The position numbers and the translations under genes were made by a program. Below are positions 1 through 9,586 of a DNA stretch of 64,000 bases, one piece after another. Origin of the DNA: Pseudomonas sp. UFMG81 (GTDB taxonomy: Bacteria; Pseudomonadota; Gammaproteobacteria; Pseudomonadales; Pseudomonadaceae); NCBI RefSeq assembly GCF_015354575.1, contig NZ_JACAFQ010000010.1, positions 53,315-117,314 on the forward strand, in the 5' to 3' direction. The first letter of the stretch is position 1. The number at the start of each line of letters is the position of its first letter. The notes under the pieces were generated by a model, which did no database searches, was not told the DNA's origin, and saw only the letters and a list, made by a program, of their open reading frames with translations.

Positions 1-75
1 AAATGGATATTCACACCAACACCAAAACAAACAAACAAACAACTTAGATCCAGCCCCATCGATCAAGCAAAAACC

Positions 76-627
76 TCAAGGCTGCGAAGCGATGGCCTTC
101 TCGATAGCCGCCCTGAACGCCGGATCATCCGGCTTGGTAAGGCTGGAAAAGTTACCGATCACCTTCCCCCGCCGATCCACCACATACTTGTAGAAGTTCC
201 ACTTCGGCGCACTACTCTGCCGCGCCAATTCAACAAACAGCGGTATCGCGTCCTTGCCCCGCACCGACTGTGTCTTGGTCATGACAAAAGTCACCCCGTA
301 GTTGGCATAACAGACCTTGGCCGTCTTCTCGCTATCGGCATCTTCCTGCTTGAAGTCGTTGGACGGCACCCCAAGCATCTCCAGCCCCTGCTCGTGAAAC
401 GCCTTGTACGTCGCCTCGAGCCCTTCGAACTGCGGCGCGAACCCGCAATAACTGGCGGTATTGATGACCACCAGCGGCTTGCCGGCAAACCGCTGGCACA
501 GGTCGACCTGCTCCTTGCCCCGCAACTCCGGCAGGCTGCCCTGCAACAACACCGGGCAGTCCGCCGCCCAGCTCGAAGTAGCAGCGGCCAGGGCCAGCAC
601 GGGAAGGGTCAACCAGCGTATGCGCAT
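76..627 (-). CDS. Secreted glutathione peroxidase (Cys type)
   Basis: A thiol peroxidase of the glutathione peroxidase family that reduces hydroperoxides, here probably in the periplasm. I take the internal ATG at 627 (183 residues) because a GGAG lies about nine bases upstream; the earlier possible start has no such site. Residues 1-21 form a signal peptide ending in SSWA. The catalytic tetrad residues seen are Cys61 (NTASYCG), Gln94 and Trp143 (WNF). Cysteine replaces selenocysteine, as is usual in bacteria, and the physiological reductant may be thioredoxin-like rather than glutathione (family knowledge, not visible). It lies downstream of the small membrane ORF and MFS gene on the same strand, with a 46-base gap. 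Family call is secure; substrate is not. Confidence 0.92.
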   Translation of the reverse strand: MRIRWLTLPVLALAAATSSWAADCPVLLQGSLPELRGKEQVDLCQRFAGKPLVVINTASYCGFAPQFEGLEATYKAFHEQGLEMLGVPSNDFKQEDADSEKTAKVCYANYGVTFVMTKTQSVRGKDAIPLFVELARQSSAPKWNFYKYVVDRRGKVIGNFSSLTKPDDPAFRAAIEKAIASQP

Positions 628-673
628 GACGAGGTACTCCTGCAACACAGTCCATGAACTTGCAGGGTAGCGC

Positions 674-796
674 CTAACACAGGCTCATGCCCAATTGCAG
701 CAACGCCAACCCACCCGCGTGCCACCCCCACCACACCAGCGCCAGCACCAACAGCGCGGCGATGGCCAGCAGGCTGCGCCCCAGTAGGCGGTTCAT
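674..796 (-). CDS. Small single-pass membrane peptide (40 aa)
   Basis: A 40-residue peptide. Its ATG overlaps the stop of the MFS gene in an ATGA arrangement, so it is probably translated by coupling. After a basic start (MNRLLGR) it is one hydrophobic helix, residues 8-25, rich in Leu and Ala with a WWGW motif, and a short tail ending in Cys. I recognise no family. Its position suggests an accessory peptide of the transporter, but this is inference from coupling only. It could also be a non-functional short ORF; the ATGA overlap and clean hydrophobic profile argue for a real gene. Confidence 0.55.
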   Translation of the reverse strand: MNRLLGRSLLAIAALLVLALVWWGWHAGGLALLQLGMSLC

Positions 797-1995
797 GCCG
801 CCTGAGCCTGCAAGCGCGCCACCGGACGCTCGCGCACCGGCCAGTTGAGCGCGGCCGCCAGCAGGCTGAGCAGGATCGAGATCTGCCACACCAGGTCGTA
901 GTTGCCGGTGTGGTCATACACCACGCCCCCCAGCCAGCCGCCGAGGAACGCGCCCAGTTGATGGAACAGGAACACGATACCGCCCAGCATCGACAGGTTG
1001 CGCACACCAAACAGCGTGGCCACGGTGCCATTGGTCAGCGGTACGGTCGACAACCACAGCAGGCCCATGGCGATACCGAACAGGTAGGCGCTGAACTGGG
1101 TTACCGGCGCCCACAGGAACAGCACGATCACCACCGCCCGCAGCAGGTAAAGGCCCGTCAACAGGCGCGGCTTGGACATCCGCCCGCCCAACCAGCCCGC
1201 GGTGTAGGTACCGACGATATTGAACAACCCCACCAGCGCCAGCACCGTGGTGCCGGTAATGGCCGGCAGGTGCTGGTCCACCAGGTAGGCCGGCAAGTGC
1301 ACACCGATGAACACCACCTGGAAGCCGCAGACGAAGAAGCCCAGCGCCAGCAGCCAGAACCCCGAATGCGAGCACGCTTCACGCAACGCCTGGCCAAGGG
1401 TCTGCTCGGCACCCTGGGCGGGCAACGGGTTGTCGCGCAACAGGCCCACCAGCGGCACGATCAAGGCCACCATCAGGCCCAGCACCAGCAACGCTGCCGA
1501 CCAGCCCAGCCACTGGATCAGGCCGAGGGTGCCCGGCAACATGGCGAACTGGCCGAACGAGCCGGCCGCGCTGGCGATGCCCATGGCCATGCTGCGCTTC
1601 TCCGGCGGCACGGCGCGGCCAACCACGCCAAGAATCACCGAGAACGAGGTACCGGACAGGCCGATACCGATCAACAGGCCAGCACTGAGCGACAGCGACC
1701 AGAGCGAGTCGGCCATGCCCATCAGCACCAGCCCTGTGGCGTACAGGATGCCGCCGATGATCACCACCTTCGCCGCACCCAGGCGGTCGGCCAGGGCGCC
1801 GGAAAACGGCTGCGCCAGGCCCCAGATCAGGTTCTGCAGGGCGATGGCGAAGGCGAACACTTCGCGCCCCCAGCCAAAGTCGGCGCTCATCGGCGCCAGG
1901 AACAGGCCGAAGCCGTGCCGCACACCCAATGACAACGCCAGGATCAGCGCCGCCCCCAGTAACACCCAACCGCTGCTCCGCCACAGGGAAGTCAT
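793..1995 (-). CDS. MFS transporter
   Basis: Major facilitator superfamily permease of about 400 residues with roughly twelve hydrophobic segments. It opens with a short cytoplasmic start and a first helix near residues 10-30, and ends in a basic, Ala-rich tail. The early loop GALADRLGAAKV resembles the loop 2-3 signature of the family. The ATG at 1995 is preferred over an upstream GTG at 2013 because GGAG sits nine bases before it. The gene is downstream of a MarR-type regulator on the same strand, and a perfect 16-bp palindrome lies 33 bases before its start, so it is probably repressed by that regulator. Substrate cannot be read from sequence; a drug or small-metabolite exporter is the usual pairing with MarR. 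Confidence 0.88.
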   Translation of the reverse strand: MTSLWRSSGWVLLGAALILALSLGVRHGFGLFLAPMSADFGWGREVFAFAIALQNLIWGLAQPFSGALADRLGAAKVVIIGGILYATGLVLMGMADSLWSLSLSAGLLIGIGLSGTSFSVILGVVGRAVPPEKRSMAMGIASAAGSFGQFAMLPGTLGLIQWLGWSAALLVLGLMVALIVPLVGLLRDNPLPAQGAEQTLGQALREACSHSGFWLLALGFFVCGFQVVFIGVHLPAYLVDQHLPAITGTTVLALVGLFNIVGTYTAGWLGGRMSKPRLLTGLYLLRAVVIVLFLWAPVTQFSAYLFGIAMGLLWLSTVPLTNGTVATLFGVRNLSMLGGIVFLFHQLGAFLGGWLGGVVYDHTGNYDLVWQISILLSLLAAALNWPVRERPVARLQAQAA

Positions 1996-2027
1996 TGTCG
2001 TCGTCTCCAGCACATCGCAAGGTTTAT

Positions 2028-2043
2028 GCGGGTATATACCCGC
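2028..2043. promoter_or_regulatory. Palindromic operator before the MFS gene
   Basis: Perfect 16-bp palindrome GCGGGTATATACCCGC in the gap between the MarR gene and the MFS gene. A 13/16 copy lies just upstream of the MarR gene at 2469-2484. Position and symmetry fit a dimeric winged-helix repressor; MarR binding is inferred. Confidence 0.7.
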
Positions 2044-2059
2044 TTATAGTCGTAATGAA

Positions 2060-2464
2060 TCAGGCCAGGCGCTCCAGCAGGCGCACTAACTGGTCGCGCT
2101 GCCCTTCACCCAGTTGTTCCACCAGCTGCCGCTGGGCCAGCTCCCAGGCGGGGTAAGCCGCATCGAGCCGCGCCCTGCCCTCGTCACTCAACAGCACCAG
2201 CCGGTTGCGCTGGTCGTCGCCATCAGCCAGCAGCACCAGCCCTTCGGCTTCCAGCACCCGCAGGTTGCGGCCCAGGGTGCTGCGTTCCAGGCCCATGGCT
2301 TCGGCCAGGCTGGTGATACTCGGCCGGTCGAGCCGCTGCACGCTGCGCAGCAGCGAAAACTGGGCGACGTTGATGCCGAAGCCGGCAAGGGCTTCGTCAT
2401 AGTGCCGGCTCACCCCACGGGCGGCGCGACGCAGATGGGTACAGATGCATTCACTGGTCAGCAT
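2060..2464 (-). CDS. MarR family transcriptional regulator
   Basis: Winged-helix repressor of 134 residues with the MarR layout: N-terminal dimerisation helix, a helix-turn-helix around SITSLAEAMGLERSTLGRNL, then the wing (LLADGDDQRNRLVLLSDEG). I chose the ATG at 2464; an in-frame start twelve codons upstream would run through the operator-like sequence. Such proteins bind palindromes and release on binding small phenolic or oxidised ligands. The next gene on the same strand is an MFS exporter, and matching palindromes lie before both genes, indicating autoregulation and control of the exporter. The ligand is unknown. Confidence 0.9.
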   Translation of the reverse strand: MLTSECICTHLRRAARGVSRHYDEALAGFGINVAQFSLLRSVQRLDRPSITSLAEAMGLERSTLGRNLRVLEAEGLVLLADGDDQRNRLVLLSDEGRARLDAAYPAWELAQRQLVEQLGEGQRDQLVRLLERLA

Positions 2465-2468
2465 GGAT

Positions 2469-2484
2469 AGGTGTATATACCCGC
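2469..2484. promoter_or_regulatory. Second MarR operator copy
   Basis: AGGTGTATATACCCGC, matching 13 of 16 positions of the perfect palindrome at 2028-2043, five bases upstream of the MarR start codon. It would place the repressor over its own promoter or leader. Confidence 0.62.
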
Positions 2485-2576
2485 AATATGGATGTTGCAA
2501 GAAGTTTCAAAATGCTCGCTGGCCGATTCGCCGGCAAGCCACCCACATCTTGCGCGGTCTCTGTAGGAGCGGGCAT

Positions 2577-3314
2577 TCAGCCAGCCGTAAGCGCCAGCCC
2601 CACCACTACTGCCAACTCCAACAGTTCCAGCAATGCCCCGGCCGTGTCCCCGGTGGTTCCACCCAGCCGCTTGCACATCAGCCGGCGCAACCAAGCGAAT
2701 ACCAGTAGCGCCAGGCCGAGCACCCACAGCACAGGCCAACCACCCAGCATCACCGCGACCAGGGCGCAGCCCGACAATACCCAGCCCGCCGCCTGGCGCG
2801 GCAAGTGCTCGGCCAACGCCGAGCCCAACCCGCCTCTACGCACATAGGGCGTGCCCAGGAATAAGCCGAGCATCGCAGCCCGCCCGACCACCGGCGTCAG
2901 TACCAGCAATCCACCAACACCCCGCTCCACCAGCACCCACAACGCGCAGAACTTGAGCAGCAGCACCAATACCAGCGTCACCACGGCAATCGGCCCGCTA
3001 CGCGGGTCCTTCATGATCTCGAGGGTGCGCTCACGGTCGCCGAAGCCACCCAGCCAGGCATCGGCGCTGTCGGCCAGGCCATCCAGGTGCAGGGCGCCGC
3101 TGAGCAGTACCCACAGCGCCAGCAGCAGCGCGGCATGCAGCGGCGCCGCCACGCCCTGGAGCAGGTGGCTGGCCAGCCACAGCAGCAGGCCGAACAGCAA
3201 CCCCACCAGCGGATAGCACAGCAGCGAACGCCCCATCTCCTGCGGTGTCGGCATGCCCGGCAAGCGCACCGGCAGGCTGCTGAGGAACTGCAAGGCGATC
3301 CAGAACGGCAACAT
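2577..3314 (-). CDS. cobS: Adenosylcobinamide-GDP ribazoletransferase
   Basis: CobS (CobV) joins adenosylcobinamide-GDP to alpha-ribazole to complete adenosylcobalamin; it is an integral inner-membrane enzyme. The 245-residue protein is mostly hydrophobic helices, and the metal-binding acidic motif is seen as HLDGLADSADAW with Asp78, Asp82 and Asp85, followed by the conserved MKDPRSG near residue 101. The start abuts the stop of the preceding phosphatase gene. It is the last gene of the cobalamin operon. Its stop is followed at once by REP remnants near 2515-2575, which may end the transcript. Confidence 0.95.
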   Translation of the reverse strand: MLPFWIALQFLSSLPVRLPGMPTPQEMGRSLLCYPLVGLLFGLLLWLASHLLQGVAAPLHAALLLALWVLLSGALHLDGLADSADAWLGGFGDRERTLEIMKDPRSGPIAVVTLVLVLLLKFCALWVLVERGVGGLLVLTPVVGRAAMLGLFLGTPYVRRGGLGSALAEHLPRQAAGWVLSGCALVAVMLGGWPVLWVLGLALLVFAWLRRLMCKRLGGTTGDTAGALLELLELAVVVGLALTAG

Positions 3315-3884
3315 TCAGTCGCCCTCGCGCAATGAACCGTCCGCACCCACCGTCACGCGCAGCAACGCCCCATGCCCGACCTCGACCTGCAACAACTGCT
3401 CACGCGGCAGGCCACGGGCCTGTGCCAGCAACAGCCGCATCACTCCGCCATGGGTGACCAGCAGCACGCGCTTACCGGCATGCTGGTACGCGAGCCGGCC
3501 GACAGCGCCCTGTACACGCTCGGCAAACGCCAGCACCGGCTCGCCTGCCGGCGGGGTAAAGGCGTAGGGGTCGTTCCAGAACAGCCCGAGCGCTTCGGCC
3601 TCGGAGTCCATGATCTGCGCCGCGCTGCGCCCCTCCCAATCACCGAAGTGCAGCTCACGCACATCCGCTTCACGCTGCACCGGCAAGCCCAGGCGCGCGC
3701 CCAGCTCATCGGCGAACAGGGCGCAGCGCTGCAAGGGCGAGCTGACCAGCACGTCCCAGGGACCGCCTTCGGCCACCGCCTGGCGCATCTGTGCCCACCC
3801 CTTCTCGGTCAGGGCATCGTCCAGGCTGCCGCGCAGCCCACCGCCCAGCTCGGTCTCGCCATGGCGCAGCAGGTCGAGGATCAT
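3315..3884 (-). CDS. cobC: Alpha-ribazole phosphatase family protein
   Basis: Histidine phosphatase of 189 residues that removes phosphate from alpha-ribazole-5'-phosphate (or adenosylcobalamin-5'-phosphate) in nucleotide-loop assembly. The catalytic RHG motif is at residues 7-9 (His8), Glu77 lies in the LHFGDWEG motif, and the second histidine is His145 in VTHGG. The start at 3884 overlaps the cobT stop in an ATGA arrangement; a longer frame upstream is antisense-like to cobT and is not used. Name follows the Salmonella scheme; in the P. denitrificans scheme cobC is a different gene. Confidence 0.92.
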   Translation of the reverse strand: MILDLLRHGETELGGGLRGSLDDALTEKGWAQMRQAVAEGGPWDVLVSSPLQRCALFADELGARLGLPVQREADVRELHFGDWEGRSAAQIMDSEAEALGLFWNDPYAFTPPAGEPVLAFAERVQGAVGRLAYQHAGKRVLLVTHGGVMRLLLAQARGLPREQLLQVEVGHGALLRVTVGADGSLREGD

Positions 3885-4936
3885 GCCGGGCGATCCGCCA
3901 CCGCCGCCTCGGCGAAAGTCGCCATCTGCCCGTGCAGGGCGCAGGCCAGGCGGATCAACGGCACGGCCAGGGCGGCACCACTGCCCTCGCCCAGGCGCAG
4001 GCCCAGGGCCAGCAGCGGCTCGGCCTCCAGCGCCGCCAGCAACGCTTTGTGGCCTGGCTCGGCGCCCTGGTGGGCGAACAGCAGCCAAGGGCGGCATTGC
4101 GGGTTGAGGCGCACCGCCACCAGCGCGGCGACGCTGCAGATGAAACCATCGACCAGCACCGCCACACCCTGCTGGGCACACGCCAGGTAAGCGCCAGCCA
4201 GCGCGGCGATCTCGAAACCACCAACACAGGCCAACGCTTGCAAGGGCTGGTCGGCGCGCAGGCCATGCCGCACCAGGGCACGCTCGATCACTTCGGCCTT
4301 GTGCCGCACACCGGCGCTGTCCAGGCCCGTACCAGGCCCACTCAGTTCCCGCGCCGGGCATCCCAGCAGGGTACTGGCCAGCGCAGCGGCTGCCGTGGTG
4401 TTGCCGATGCCCATCTCGCCACCAATGAACAGCTGGGCGCCTTGCTCGACGGCGCGCAGGGCACTGTCGCGGCCGGCTTGCAACGCGGCGGCCAGTTGCG
4501 CCTCGGTCAGCGCCGGCTGGCGGGCGAAGTTGGCCGTGCCCGCCCCCAGGCGCAGGTGATGCACGCCGGGCAGTTCGAGCGTCGGGTCGATGGTGCCGAG
4601 GTCGACCACTTCCAGGCTGGCACCCAACTGGCGCGCCAGCACGCTGATGGCCGCGCCGCCACCGACGAAGTTGCGCAGCATCTGCCCGGTGACGGCTTGC
4701 GGATAGGCCGAGATGCCCTCCTCCACCACGCCGTGGTCACCGGCGAAAATCGTGATCGCCACCTGCTCCAGGCTCGGGCGCTCACGCCCTTGCAGGCCGG
4801 CCAGGCGGATCGCCAAGTCTTCGAGCTGGCCTAAGGAGCCGGCGGGTTTGGTCAGTTGCTGCTGACGGGCACGGGCCTGGTCCATGGCGGTGGTGTCGAG
4901 GGGTTGGCAGGCGTCACGCCACCATAGCTGAGTCAT
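3881..4936 (-). CDS. cobT: Nicotinate-nucleotide:DMB phosphoribosyltransferase
   Basis: CobT transfers phosphoribose from nicotinate mononucleotide to 5,6-dimethylbenzimidazole, giving alpha-ribazole phosphate. Length is 351 residues, normal for the family. The glutamate of the GEGSGAA motif counts to residue 317, the catalytic-base position in the Salmonella enzyme. The N terminus has the usual [14 protein letters not shown] stretch. Between this gene and cobU there is a 135-base gap holding a REP element, the only sizeable break in the operon, so this gene may be partly uncoupled from the upstream ones. Confidence 0.96.
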   Translation of the reverse strand: MTQLWWRDACQPLDTTAMDQARARQQQLTKPAGSLGQLEDLAIRLAGLQGRERPSLEQVAITIFAGDHGVVEEGISAYPQAVTGQMLRNFVGGGAAISVLARQLGASLEVVDLGTIDPTLELPGVHHLRLGAGTANFARQPALTEAQLAAALQAGRDSALRAVEQGAQLFIGGEMGIGNTTAAAALASTLLGCPARELSGPGTGLDSAGVRHKAEVIERALVRHGLRADQPLQALACVGGFEIAALAGAYLACAQQGVAVLVDGFICSVAALVAVRLNPQCRPWLLFAHQGAEPGHKALLAALEAEPLLALGLRLGEGSGAALAVPLIRLACALHGQMATFAEAAVADRPA

Positions 4937-4970
4937 GGAACGGGTCCTTTGAAGGAGGCGGAGAAGGTCG

Positions 4971-5052
4971 GGACCGCGTTGCGGTCCTTTCGCGGCACAA
5001 GGCCGCTCCTACAGCGTGTTGCGCTTTGCCGCGATGGGCTGCAAAGCAGCCC
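4971..5052. repeat. REP element between cobU and cobT
   Basis: Two GC-rich palindromic segments (GGACCGCGTTGCGGTCC, then the REP core GCGGCACAAGGCCGCTCCTACA, and GGGCTGCAAAGCAGCCC). Typical Pseudomonas intergenic REP material inside an operon. Confidence 0.75.
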
Positions 5053-5071
5053 CAATGGAAAATGGCCAGCG

Positions 5072-5593
5072 TCAAAGCGCGGGGCCTTTGAGCGTGAGAG
5101 GCAGGCCGGCCACGGTCAGCACCACGCGCTGGCAGCGTTCGGCCACGGCCTGGTGCAGCAGGCCGGCCGCATCGACATAGCGGCGGGTCAGCTCGCCCAT
5201 GGGCACCACGCCCAGGCCGGTTTCGTTGCTGACCAGGATGATCGTGCCGGGCAATGTTTCGAGGCAATCGAGCAAGGCATCGCGCTCTTGCGCAAGGCGT
5301 CGGGCGTCTTCGAGCATCAGCAGGTTGGTCAGCCACAGCGTCAGGCAGTCCACCAGCAGACAGCGGCCTTCGCTGGCTTGCGCGCGCAGCACGGCGGCCA
5401 GCGCCAGGGGCTCTTCGATCAACCCCCACTCGGCCGGGCGGCGTTCGCGATGCAGGCGCACGCGTTCGTTCATTTCACCGTCCAGCGGCTCGCTGGTGGC
5501 GATGTAGGTCACTGGCAGCCCGCTCTCGCTCGCCAGGCGTTCAGCCAGACGGCTCTTGCCAGAGCGGGCGCCGCCGAGGATCAGGTTACGCAT
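5072..5593 (-). CDS. cobU: Adenosylcobinamide kinase / guanylyltransferase
   Basis: CobU (CobP) phosphorylates adenosylcobinamide and then transfers GMP from GTP, forming adenosylcobinamide-GDP. The 173-residue protein has the P-loop GGARSGKS at residues 7-14 and His48 in RLHRERRP, the position of the guanylylated histidine. I start at the ATG at 5593, which overlaps the end of cobQ by eight bases; a much longer frame upstream is a shadow of cobQ. Length and motifs fit the bifunctional enzyme closely. Confidence 0.95.
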   Translation of the reverse strand: MRNLILGGARSGKSRLAERLASESGLPVTYIATSEPLDGEMNERVRLHRERRPAEWGLIEEPLALAAVLRAQASEGRCLLVDCLTLWLTNLLMLEDARRLAQERDALLDCLETLPGTIILVSNETGLGVVPMGELTRRYVDAAGLLHQAVAERCQRVVLTVAGLPLTLKGPAL

Positions 5594-7049
5594 CGTTTTC
5601 GACTCCGCAGAGCTTGCGCAATTGCGCGGTATCCAGATGCTGCTCGACCAGGTCGGCCAGGCGTTCGATATCGCGCTCGCGCAGGGCCTCGTAGTCGATG
5701 GTCTGCGCATCGGCCAGCCCCGCCCAGCGCAGTAATGCTGCGCACGACTGGCTGCCTTCGAACAGGCCATGCAGGTAAGTGGCGAGGATCTGCCCGTCGG
5801 CGCTGATGGCGCCGTCGCTACGGCCATCGGCCAGCTGCACGGCCGGCTGCTCCAGGGCCGGGCCACGGGTGACGCCGGCGTGGATCTCGTAGCCCGCAAC
5901 CGGCGACTGCTGAAGATCAAGCGTACCGCTGACATTGCGCAGCTGCTTCTGCGCCTCCAGCACGGTCTGGTAGTCCAGCAGCCCAAGCCCTGCGCTCGAA
6001 CCGGCGGCGCCTTCGAGCCCCAGCGGATCGTGAACCGCACTACCGAGCATCTGCAAGCCACCGCAAATACCGATCAGCTTGCCCCCATAGCGCAGATGGC
6101 GAGCGATGGCGCTGTCCCAGCCGCGCGCGCGCAAATGCGCCAGGTCGCCGCGCACGCTCTTGGAGCCGGGCAGGATGATCAGGTCGGCGGGCGGGATCGG
6201 CTGGCCCGGGCCAATGAACTGCAAGTCCACCTGCGGGTGTAAACGCAGCGGGTCGAAATCGGTGTGGTTGCTGATGCGCGGCAGCACCGGCACGATCACC
6301 TTGAGCAATTGCTCGCCCTTGGCCGCCTGGCGCACATCGATACCGTCCTCGGCTTCCAGGTGCAGGTCGGTGACATACGGCAGCACCCCCAGCACCGGTT
6401 TGCCGGTGCGCTGCTCCAGCCAGTCCAGGCCCGGTTGCAGCAAGGCGATATCGCCACGGAAACGATTGATGACGAAGCCCTTGATCCGCGCCTGCTCGCT
6501 TGGTGACAGCAGTTCGAGGGTGCCGACCAGGTGGGCGAACACCCCGCCGCGGTTGATGTCGGCCACCAGGATCACCGGGCAGTCGACCGCTTCGGCGAAG
6601 CCCATGTTGGCGATATCACCGGCGCGCAGGTTGATCTCGGCGGGCGAGCCTGCACCCTCGACCATCACCACCGGGTAGGCCTGTTCCAGGCGCGCATGGG
6701 AGGCCAGCACCGCCTGCATGGCGATGGCCTTGTAGTCGTGGTAGGCCACGGCGTTCATGCAGGTCACCGCCCGGCCGTGCACGATCACCTGGGCGCCGGT
6801 GTCGCTGTTGGGCTTGAGCAGCACCGGGTTCATGTCGGTGTGCGGCGCCAACCGGCAGGCCTGGGCCTGCACCGCCTGGGCGCGGCCGATTTCGCCGCCG
6901 TCGGCGGTGACGGCACTGTTGAGTGCCATGTTCTGCGGTTTGAACGGCACCACGGCGACGCCCTGGCGCAGCAGCCAGCGGCACAAGGCGGTGACCAATG
7001 TGCTCTTGCCGGCATCGGAGGTGGTGCCTTGCACCATGAGGGTGGTCAT
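5586..7049 (-). CDS. cobQ: Cobyric acid synthase
   Basis: CobQ amidates four side chains of adenosylcobyrinic acid a,c-diamide using glutamine and ATP. The 487-residue protein has an N-terminal dethiobiotin-synthetase-like ATPase domain with P-loop GTTSDAGKS (residues 8-16), and a C-terminal class I glutamine amidotransferase domain with the nucleophile motif [10 protein letters not shown] and the downstream HGLFEG motif. It overlaps cobD by four bases and cobU by eight, so translation is probably coupled. Confidence 0.96.
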   Translation of the reverse strand: MTTLMVQGTTSDAGKSTLVTALCRWLLRQGVAVVPFKPQNMALNSAVTADGGEIGRAQAVQAQACRLAPHTDMNPVLLKPNSDTGAQVIVHGRAVTCMNAVAYHDYKAIAMQAVLASHARLEQAYPVVMVEGAGSPAEINLRAGDIANMGFAEAVDCPVILVADINRGGVFAHLVGTLELLSPSEQARIKGFVINRFRGDIALLQPGLDWLEQRTGKPVLGVLPYVTDLHLEAEDGIDVRQAAKGEQLLKVIVPVLPRISNHTDFDPLRLHPQVDLQFIGPGQPIPPADLIILPGSKSVRGDLAHLRARGWDSAIARHLRYGGKLIGICGGLQMLGSAVHDPLGLEGAAGSSAGLGLLDYQTVLEAQKQLRNVSGTLDLQQSPVAGYEIHAGVTRGPALEQPAVQLADGRSDGAISADGQILATYLHGLFEGSQSCAALLRWAGLADAQTIDYEALRERDIERLADLVEQHLDTAQLRKLCGVENDA

Positions 7050-8038
7050 GCCGTTTCCTTTTGGTAGTCCGCCAACGCCTGGGCCAGGCGTTGCTCGTCG
7101 GCCTCATTGGCCGGCAGCCCGAAACGCAAGGCCGCGGGCTGGGCGAACAGGCGCACCAGAATGCCGCGCCGGGCGAGAAATTCATGCAGCGGCGCGGCCT
7201 GCTCGCCGCGCACGTACTGGAACAGGTTGCAGCCACCACTGGGGGCGAACCCGTGGCTTTCCAGCAATGTCGCAAGACGCTGGCTGGCCTGGGCGCAACG
7301 GGCGATCTGCGCCGCGTGCGCCGCTCCATCGGCGAAGCAGGCCTGGCCCAGCACCCGGCTCGGGCCACTGACGGTCCAGGGCCCGAGCGCTTCGGCCACA
7401 GCTTGCAGCAAGGCTGGCTCGGCAATCACGAAGCCCAGCCGCACGCCGGCCAGGCCAAAGAACTTGCCGAACGAACGCAACACGATCAGCCCCGGGCGGT
7501 CGGCGCAATCGGAGATGCTGTGTGCCGGCGAGTTGTCCATGAACGCTTCGTCCACCAGCAGCCAGCCGCCACGCGCGGCCAGCCGGGCATGCCAGGCCAG
7601 CAGCTGCTCAGGCGGCACGAGCCGGCCCGTGGGGTTGTTGGGGTTGACCAGCAGCAGCACATCGAGGCTGTCGAGGGCCGCCTCGACCTGGGTTTCGTCC
7701 AGCTCGACCAGGGTATGACCGGCCCGTTGCCAGGCATGGGGGTGCTCGGCATAACAGGGCGACAACACCCCTACCCGGCTACTACCGCGCATATGCGGCA
7801 ACACCTGGATCGCCGCCTGCGAGCCGGCCACCGCCAGCAGGTGCTGCACGCCGTAGTACTGGCGGGCCGCCGCCTCCAGCCCATCCTCGACTTCCGGCAA
7901 GCGGGCCCAGGCGTCCAGCGGGATCGGCGGAACCGGGTAGGCCCAGGGGGCGATGCCGCTGGACAGGTCGAGCCACTGCTCACGCGCGATCCCGTAATGC
8001 TTCACCGCACGCAGCAAGCGGCCGCCATGTTCAAGCAT
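7046..8038 (-). CDS. cobD: Threonine-phosphate decarboxylase
   Basis: PLP enzyme of the class I/II aminotransferase fold, 330 residues, that decarboxylates L-threonine-phosphate to (R)-1-aminopropan-2-yl phosphate, the linker of the nucleotide loop. The PLP lysine is in the [15 protein letters not shown] motif, and the [10 protein letters not shown] motif is present. The P. denitrificans name for this gene is cobC. It overlaps cbiB by eight bases, the enzyme that uses its product. Confidence 0.93.
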   Translation of the reverse strand: MLEHGGRLLRAVKHYGIAREQWLDLSSGIAPWAYPVPPIPLDAWARLPEVEDGLEAAARQYYGVQHLLAVAGSQAAIQVLPHMRGSSRVGVLSPCYAEHPHAWQRAGHTLVELDETQVEAALDSLDVLLLVNPNNPTGRLVPPEQLLAWHARLAARGGWLLVDEAFMDNSPAHSISDCADRPGLIVLRSFGKFFGLAGVRLGFVIAEPALLQAVAEALGPWTVSGPSRVLGQACFADGAAHAAQIARCAQASQRLATLLESHGFAPSGGCNLFQYVRGEQAAPLHEFLARRGILVRLFAQPAALRFGLPANEADEQRLAQALADYQKETA

Positions 8039-8939
8039 TCAGGTAACCTCCCAGGCAGATCACCAGCAACCACAGCCAGACGCCGCGCTGCACCAGGCTC
8101 CAGCCGCGTTCGATGGCGTCGGCGTCGGCCATCGGCCCCTCGCCCAGGCGCGGGCGCTCGTGCAACTCGCCGTGATACACCGCCGGGCCGCCAAGCTCCA
8201 CCCCCAGCGCCCCCGCGCCGGCGGCCATCACCGGGCCGGCGTTAGGGCTGTCCCACAACGGCGCCTGCTGGCGCCAGCAGCGCAGCGCCAGGCGGGTCTT
8301 GCCGAGTACGGCGTAGGTCAGGGCCACCAGCCTTGCGGGAATATAGTTGAGGCCATCGTCGATGCGCGCCGCGCACCAGCCGAAGCGCTCGAAGCGCGCG
8401 TTGCGGTAGCCCCACATGGCGTCGAGGGTATTGCTCAGGCGGTACAGCACCACGCCGGGGGCGCCGGCCACGACGAACCAGAACAGCGCAGCGAACACCG
8501 CATCGCTGCCGTTCTCCAGCACCGATTCGGTAGCTGCCCGGGCCACGGCGGGCTCATCCAGTTCGCGGGTTTCGCGGCTGACCAGGTAGCCCACGCGGCG
8601 GCGCGCCTCGTCCAGGTCGCCTTGACGCAGGGCCTGGGCCACCGGCAGCACATGCTCGCCAAGGCTGCGCAGGCCCAGCGCGCAATACAGCGCCAGGGCA
8701 TCGACGATCCAACCGATATAGGGCAGCCACGACAACACCAGGGCGATCAGCGTCAACGGCACCACGGCCAGGAACCAGGCACTCACACCATGGCTGCGCC
8801 AGCCACGGCCACCGGTATTCAGGCGGCGCTCCAGGTTGGCCGCCAGGTTGCCGAAGCCCACCAGCGGGTGGCGGCGTTTCGGCTCGCCGAGCAGGGCATC
8901 CAGGGCCACGCCCGCGACAGTCAGCAAGGCCACGCTCAT
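8031..8939 (-). CDS. cbiB: Adenosylcobinamide-phosphate synthase
   Basis: Inner-membrane enzyme (CbiB, also called CobD) that attaches aminopropanol phosphate to adenosylcobyric acid. The protein has 302 residues, starts at 8939 inside the bluB stop (ATGA overlap), and carries the early motif [18 protein letters not shown] and the [16 protein letters not shown] segment typical of the family. Four to five hydrophobic segments are visible. A longer upstream reading of this frame is low-complexity and overlaps bluB, so it is rejected as the start. Confidence 0.94.
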   Translation of the reverse strand: MSVALLTVAGVALDALLGEPKRRHPLVGFGNLAANLERRLNTGGRGWRSHGVSAWFLAVVPLTLIALVLSWLPYIGWIVDALALYCALGLRSLGEHVLPVAQALRQGDLDEARRRVGYLVSRETRELDEPAVARAATESVLENGSDAVFAALFWFVVAGAPGVVLYRLSNTLDAMWGYRNARFERFGWCAARIDDGLNYIPARLVALTYAVLGKTRLALRCWRQQAPLWDSPNAGPVMAAGAGALGVELGGPAVYHGELHERPRLGEGPMADADAIERGWSLVQRGVWLWLLVICLGGYLNA

Positions 8940-9586
8940 GGCCGGTCTCCCCAATGGTTCTCGTACAGCATGTCGCTCAGGGGCCGTTGTTCGGCCCAGT
9001 TTTCCAGCACCAGCATCGGTGCCGGGTAGAAGTCGGTCACCGGCCCCAGGCACAGCACCGCCACCGGCTTGGCGCCAGCGGGCATGCCCAGCAGCTCGGC
9101 CAAAGCCTGCGGGTCGAACAGCGAGACCCAGCCCATGCCCAGGCCTTCGGCACGCGCCGCCAGCCACAGGTTCTGGATGGCGCATGCCAGCGAGGCCAGG
9201 TCCATCTCGGGCAAGGTGCGACGGCCGAAGATGTGCGGCTCGCGGTCTTCCATCAACGCTGCCACCAGCACTTCGGCACAGTCGTTGATGCCTTCGACCT
9301 TCAGTTTCATGAACTCATCGGAGCGCTGGCCCAGGGCCTCGGCGGTGCGTACTCGCTCCTCCTCGACCAACGCCTGGATGCGCTCGCGCAGCGCGCGCTG
9401 GCTAATGCGGATGAAGCGCCACGGCTGCATCAGGCCCACGCTGGGTGCCTGGTGCGCGGCGGCCAGCAGGCGCGCGAGCAGTTCAGGTGCCACCTCGCCA
9501 CCGGCGAAATGGCGCATGTCGCGGCGCTCGCCGATGGCGCGGTAGAGGGCTGCGCGTTCGGCCTCGCTGTAGGCGTGCTCGCTCAT
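8936..9586 (-). CDS. bluB: 5,6-dimethylbenzimidazole synthase
   Basis: Nitroreductase-fold flavin enzyme, 216 residues, that uses oxygen to break down FMNH2 to 5,6-dimethylbenzimidazole, the lower ligand of B12. Diagnostic features are the N-terminal RRDMRHFAG motif, the [13 protein letters not shown] motif, and the [14 protein letters not shown] stretch that separate BluB from ordinary nitroreductases. Its place inside the operon between cobB and cbiB supports this. Its presence means the strain can make its own lower ligand aerobically. Confidence 0.93.
   Translation of the reverse strand: MSEHAYSEAERAALYRAIGERRDMRHFAGGEVAPELLARLLAAAHQAPSVGLMQPWRFIRISQRALRERIQALVEEERVRTAEALGQRSDEFMKLKVEGINDCAEVLVAALMEDREPHIFGRRTLPEMDLASLACAIQNLWLAARAEGLGMGWVSLFDPQALAELLGMPAGAKPVAVLCLGPVTDFYPAPMLVLENWAEQRPLSDMLYENHWGDRP

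Noticed and set aside
910..1932. Long open frame on the plus strand opposite the MFS gene (and similar long frames opposite other genes).
   Set aside because: These are antisense shadows of GC-rich genes: Gln/His/Ala-rich or Arg/Pro-rich translations with no family motif and no Shine-Dalgarno.
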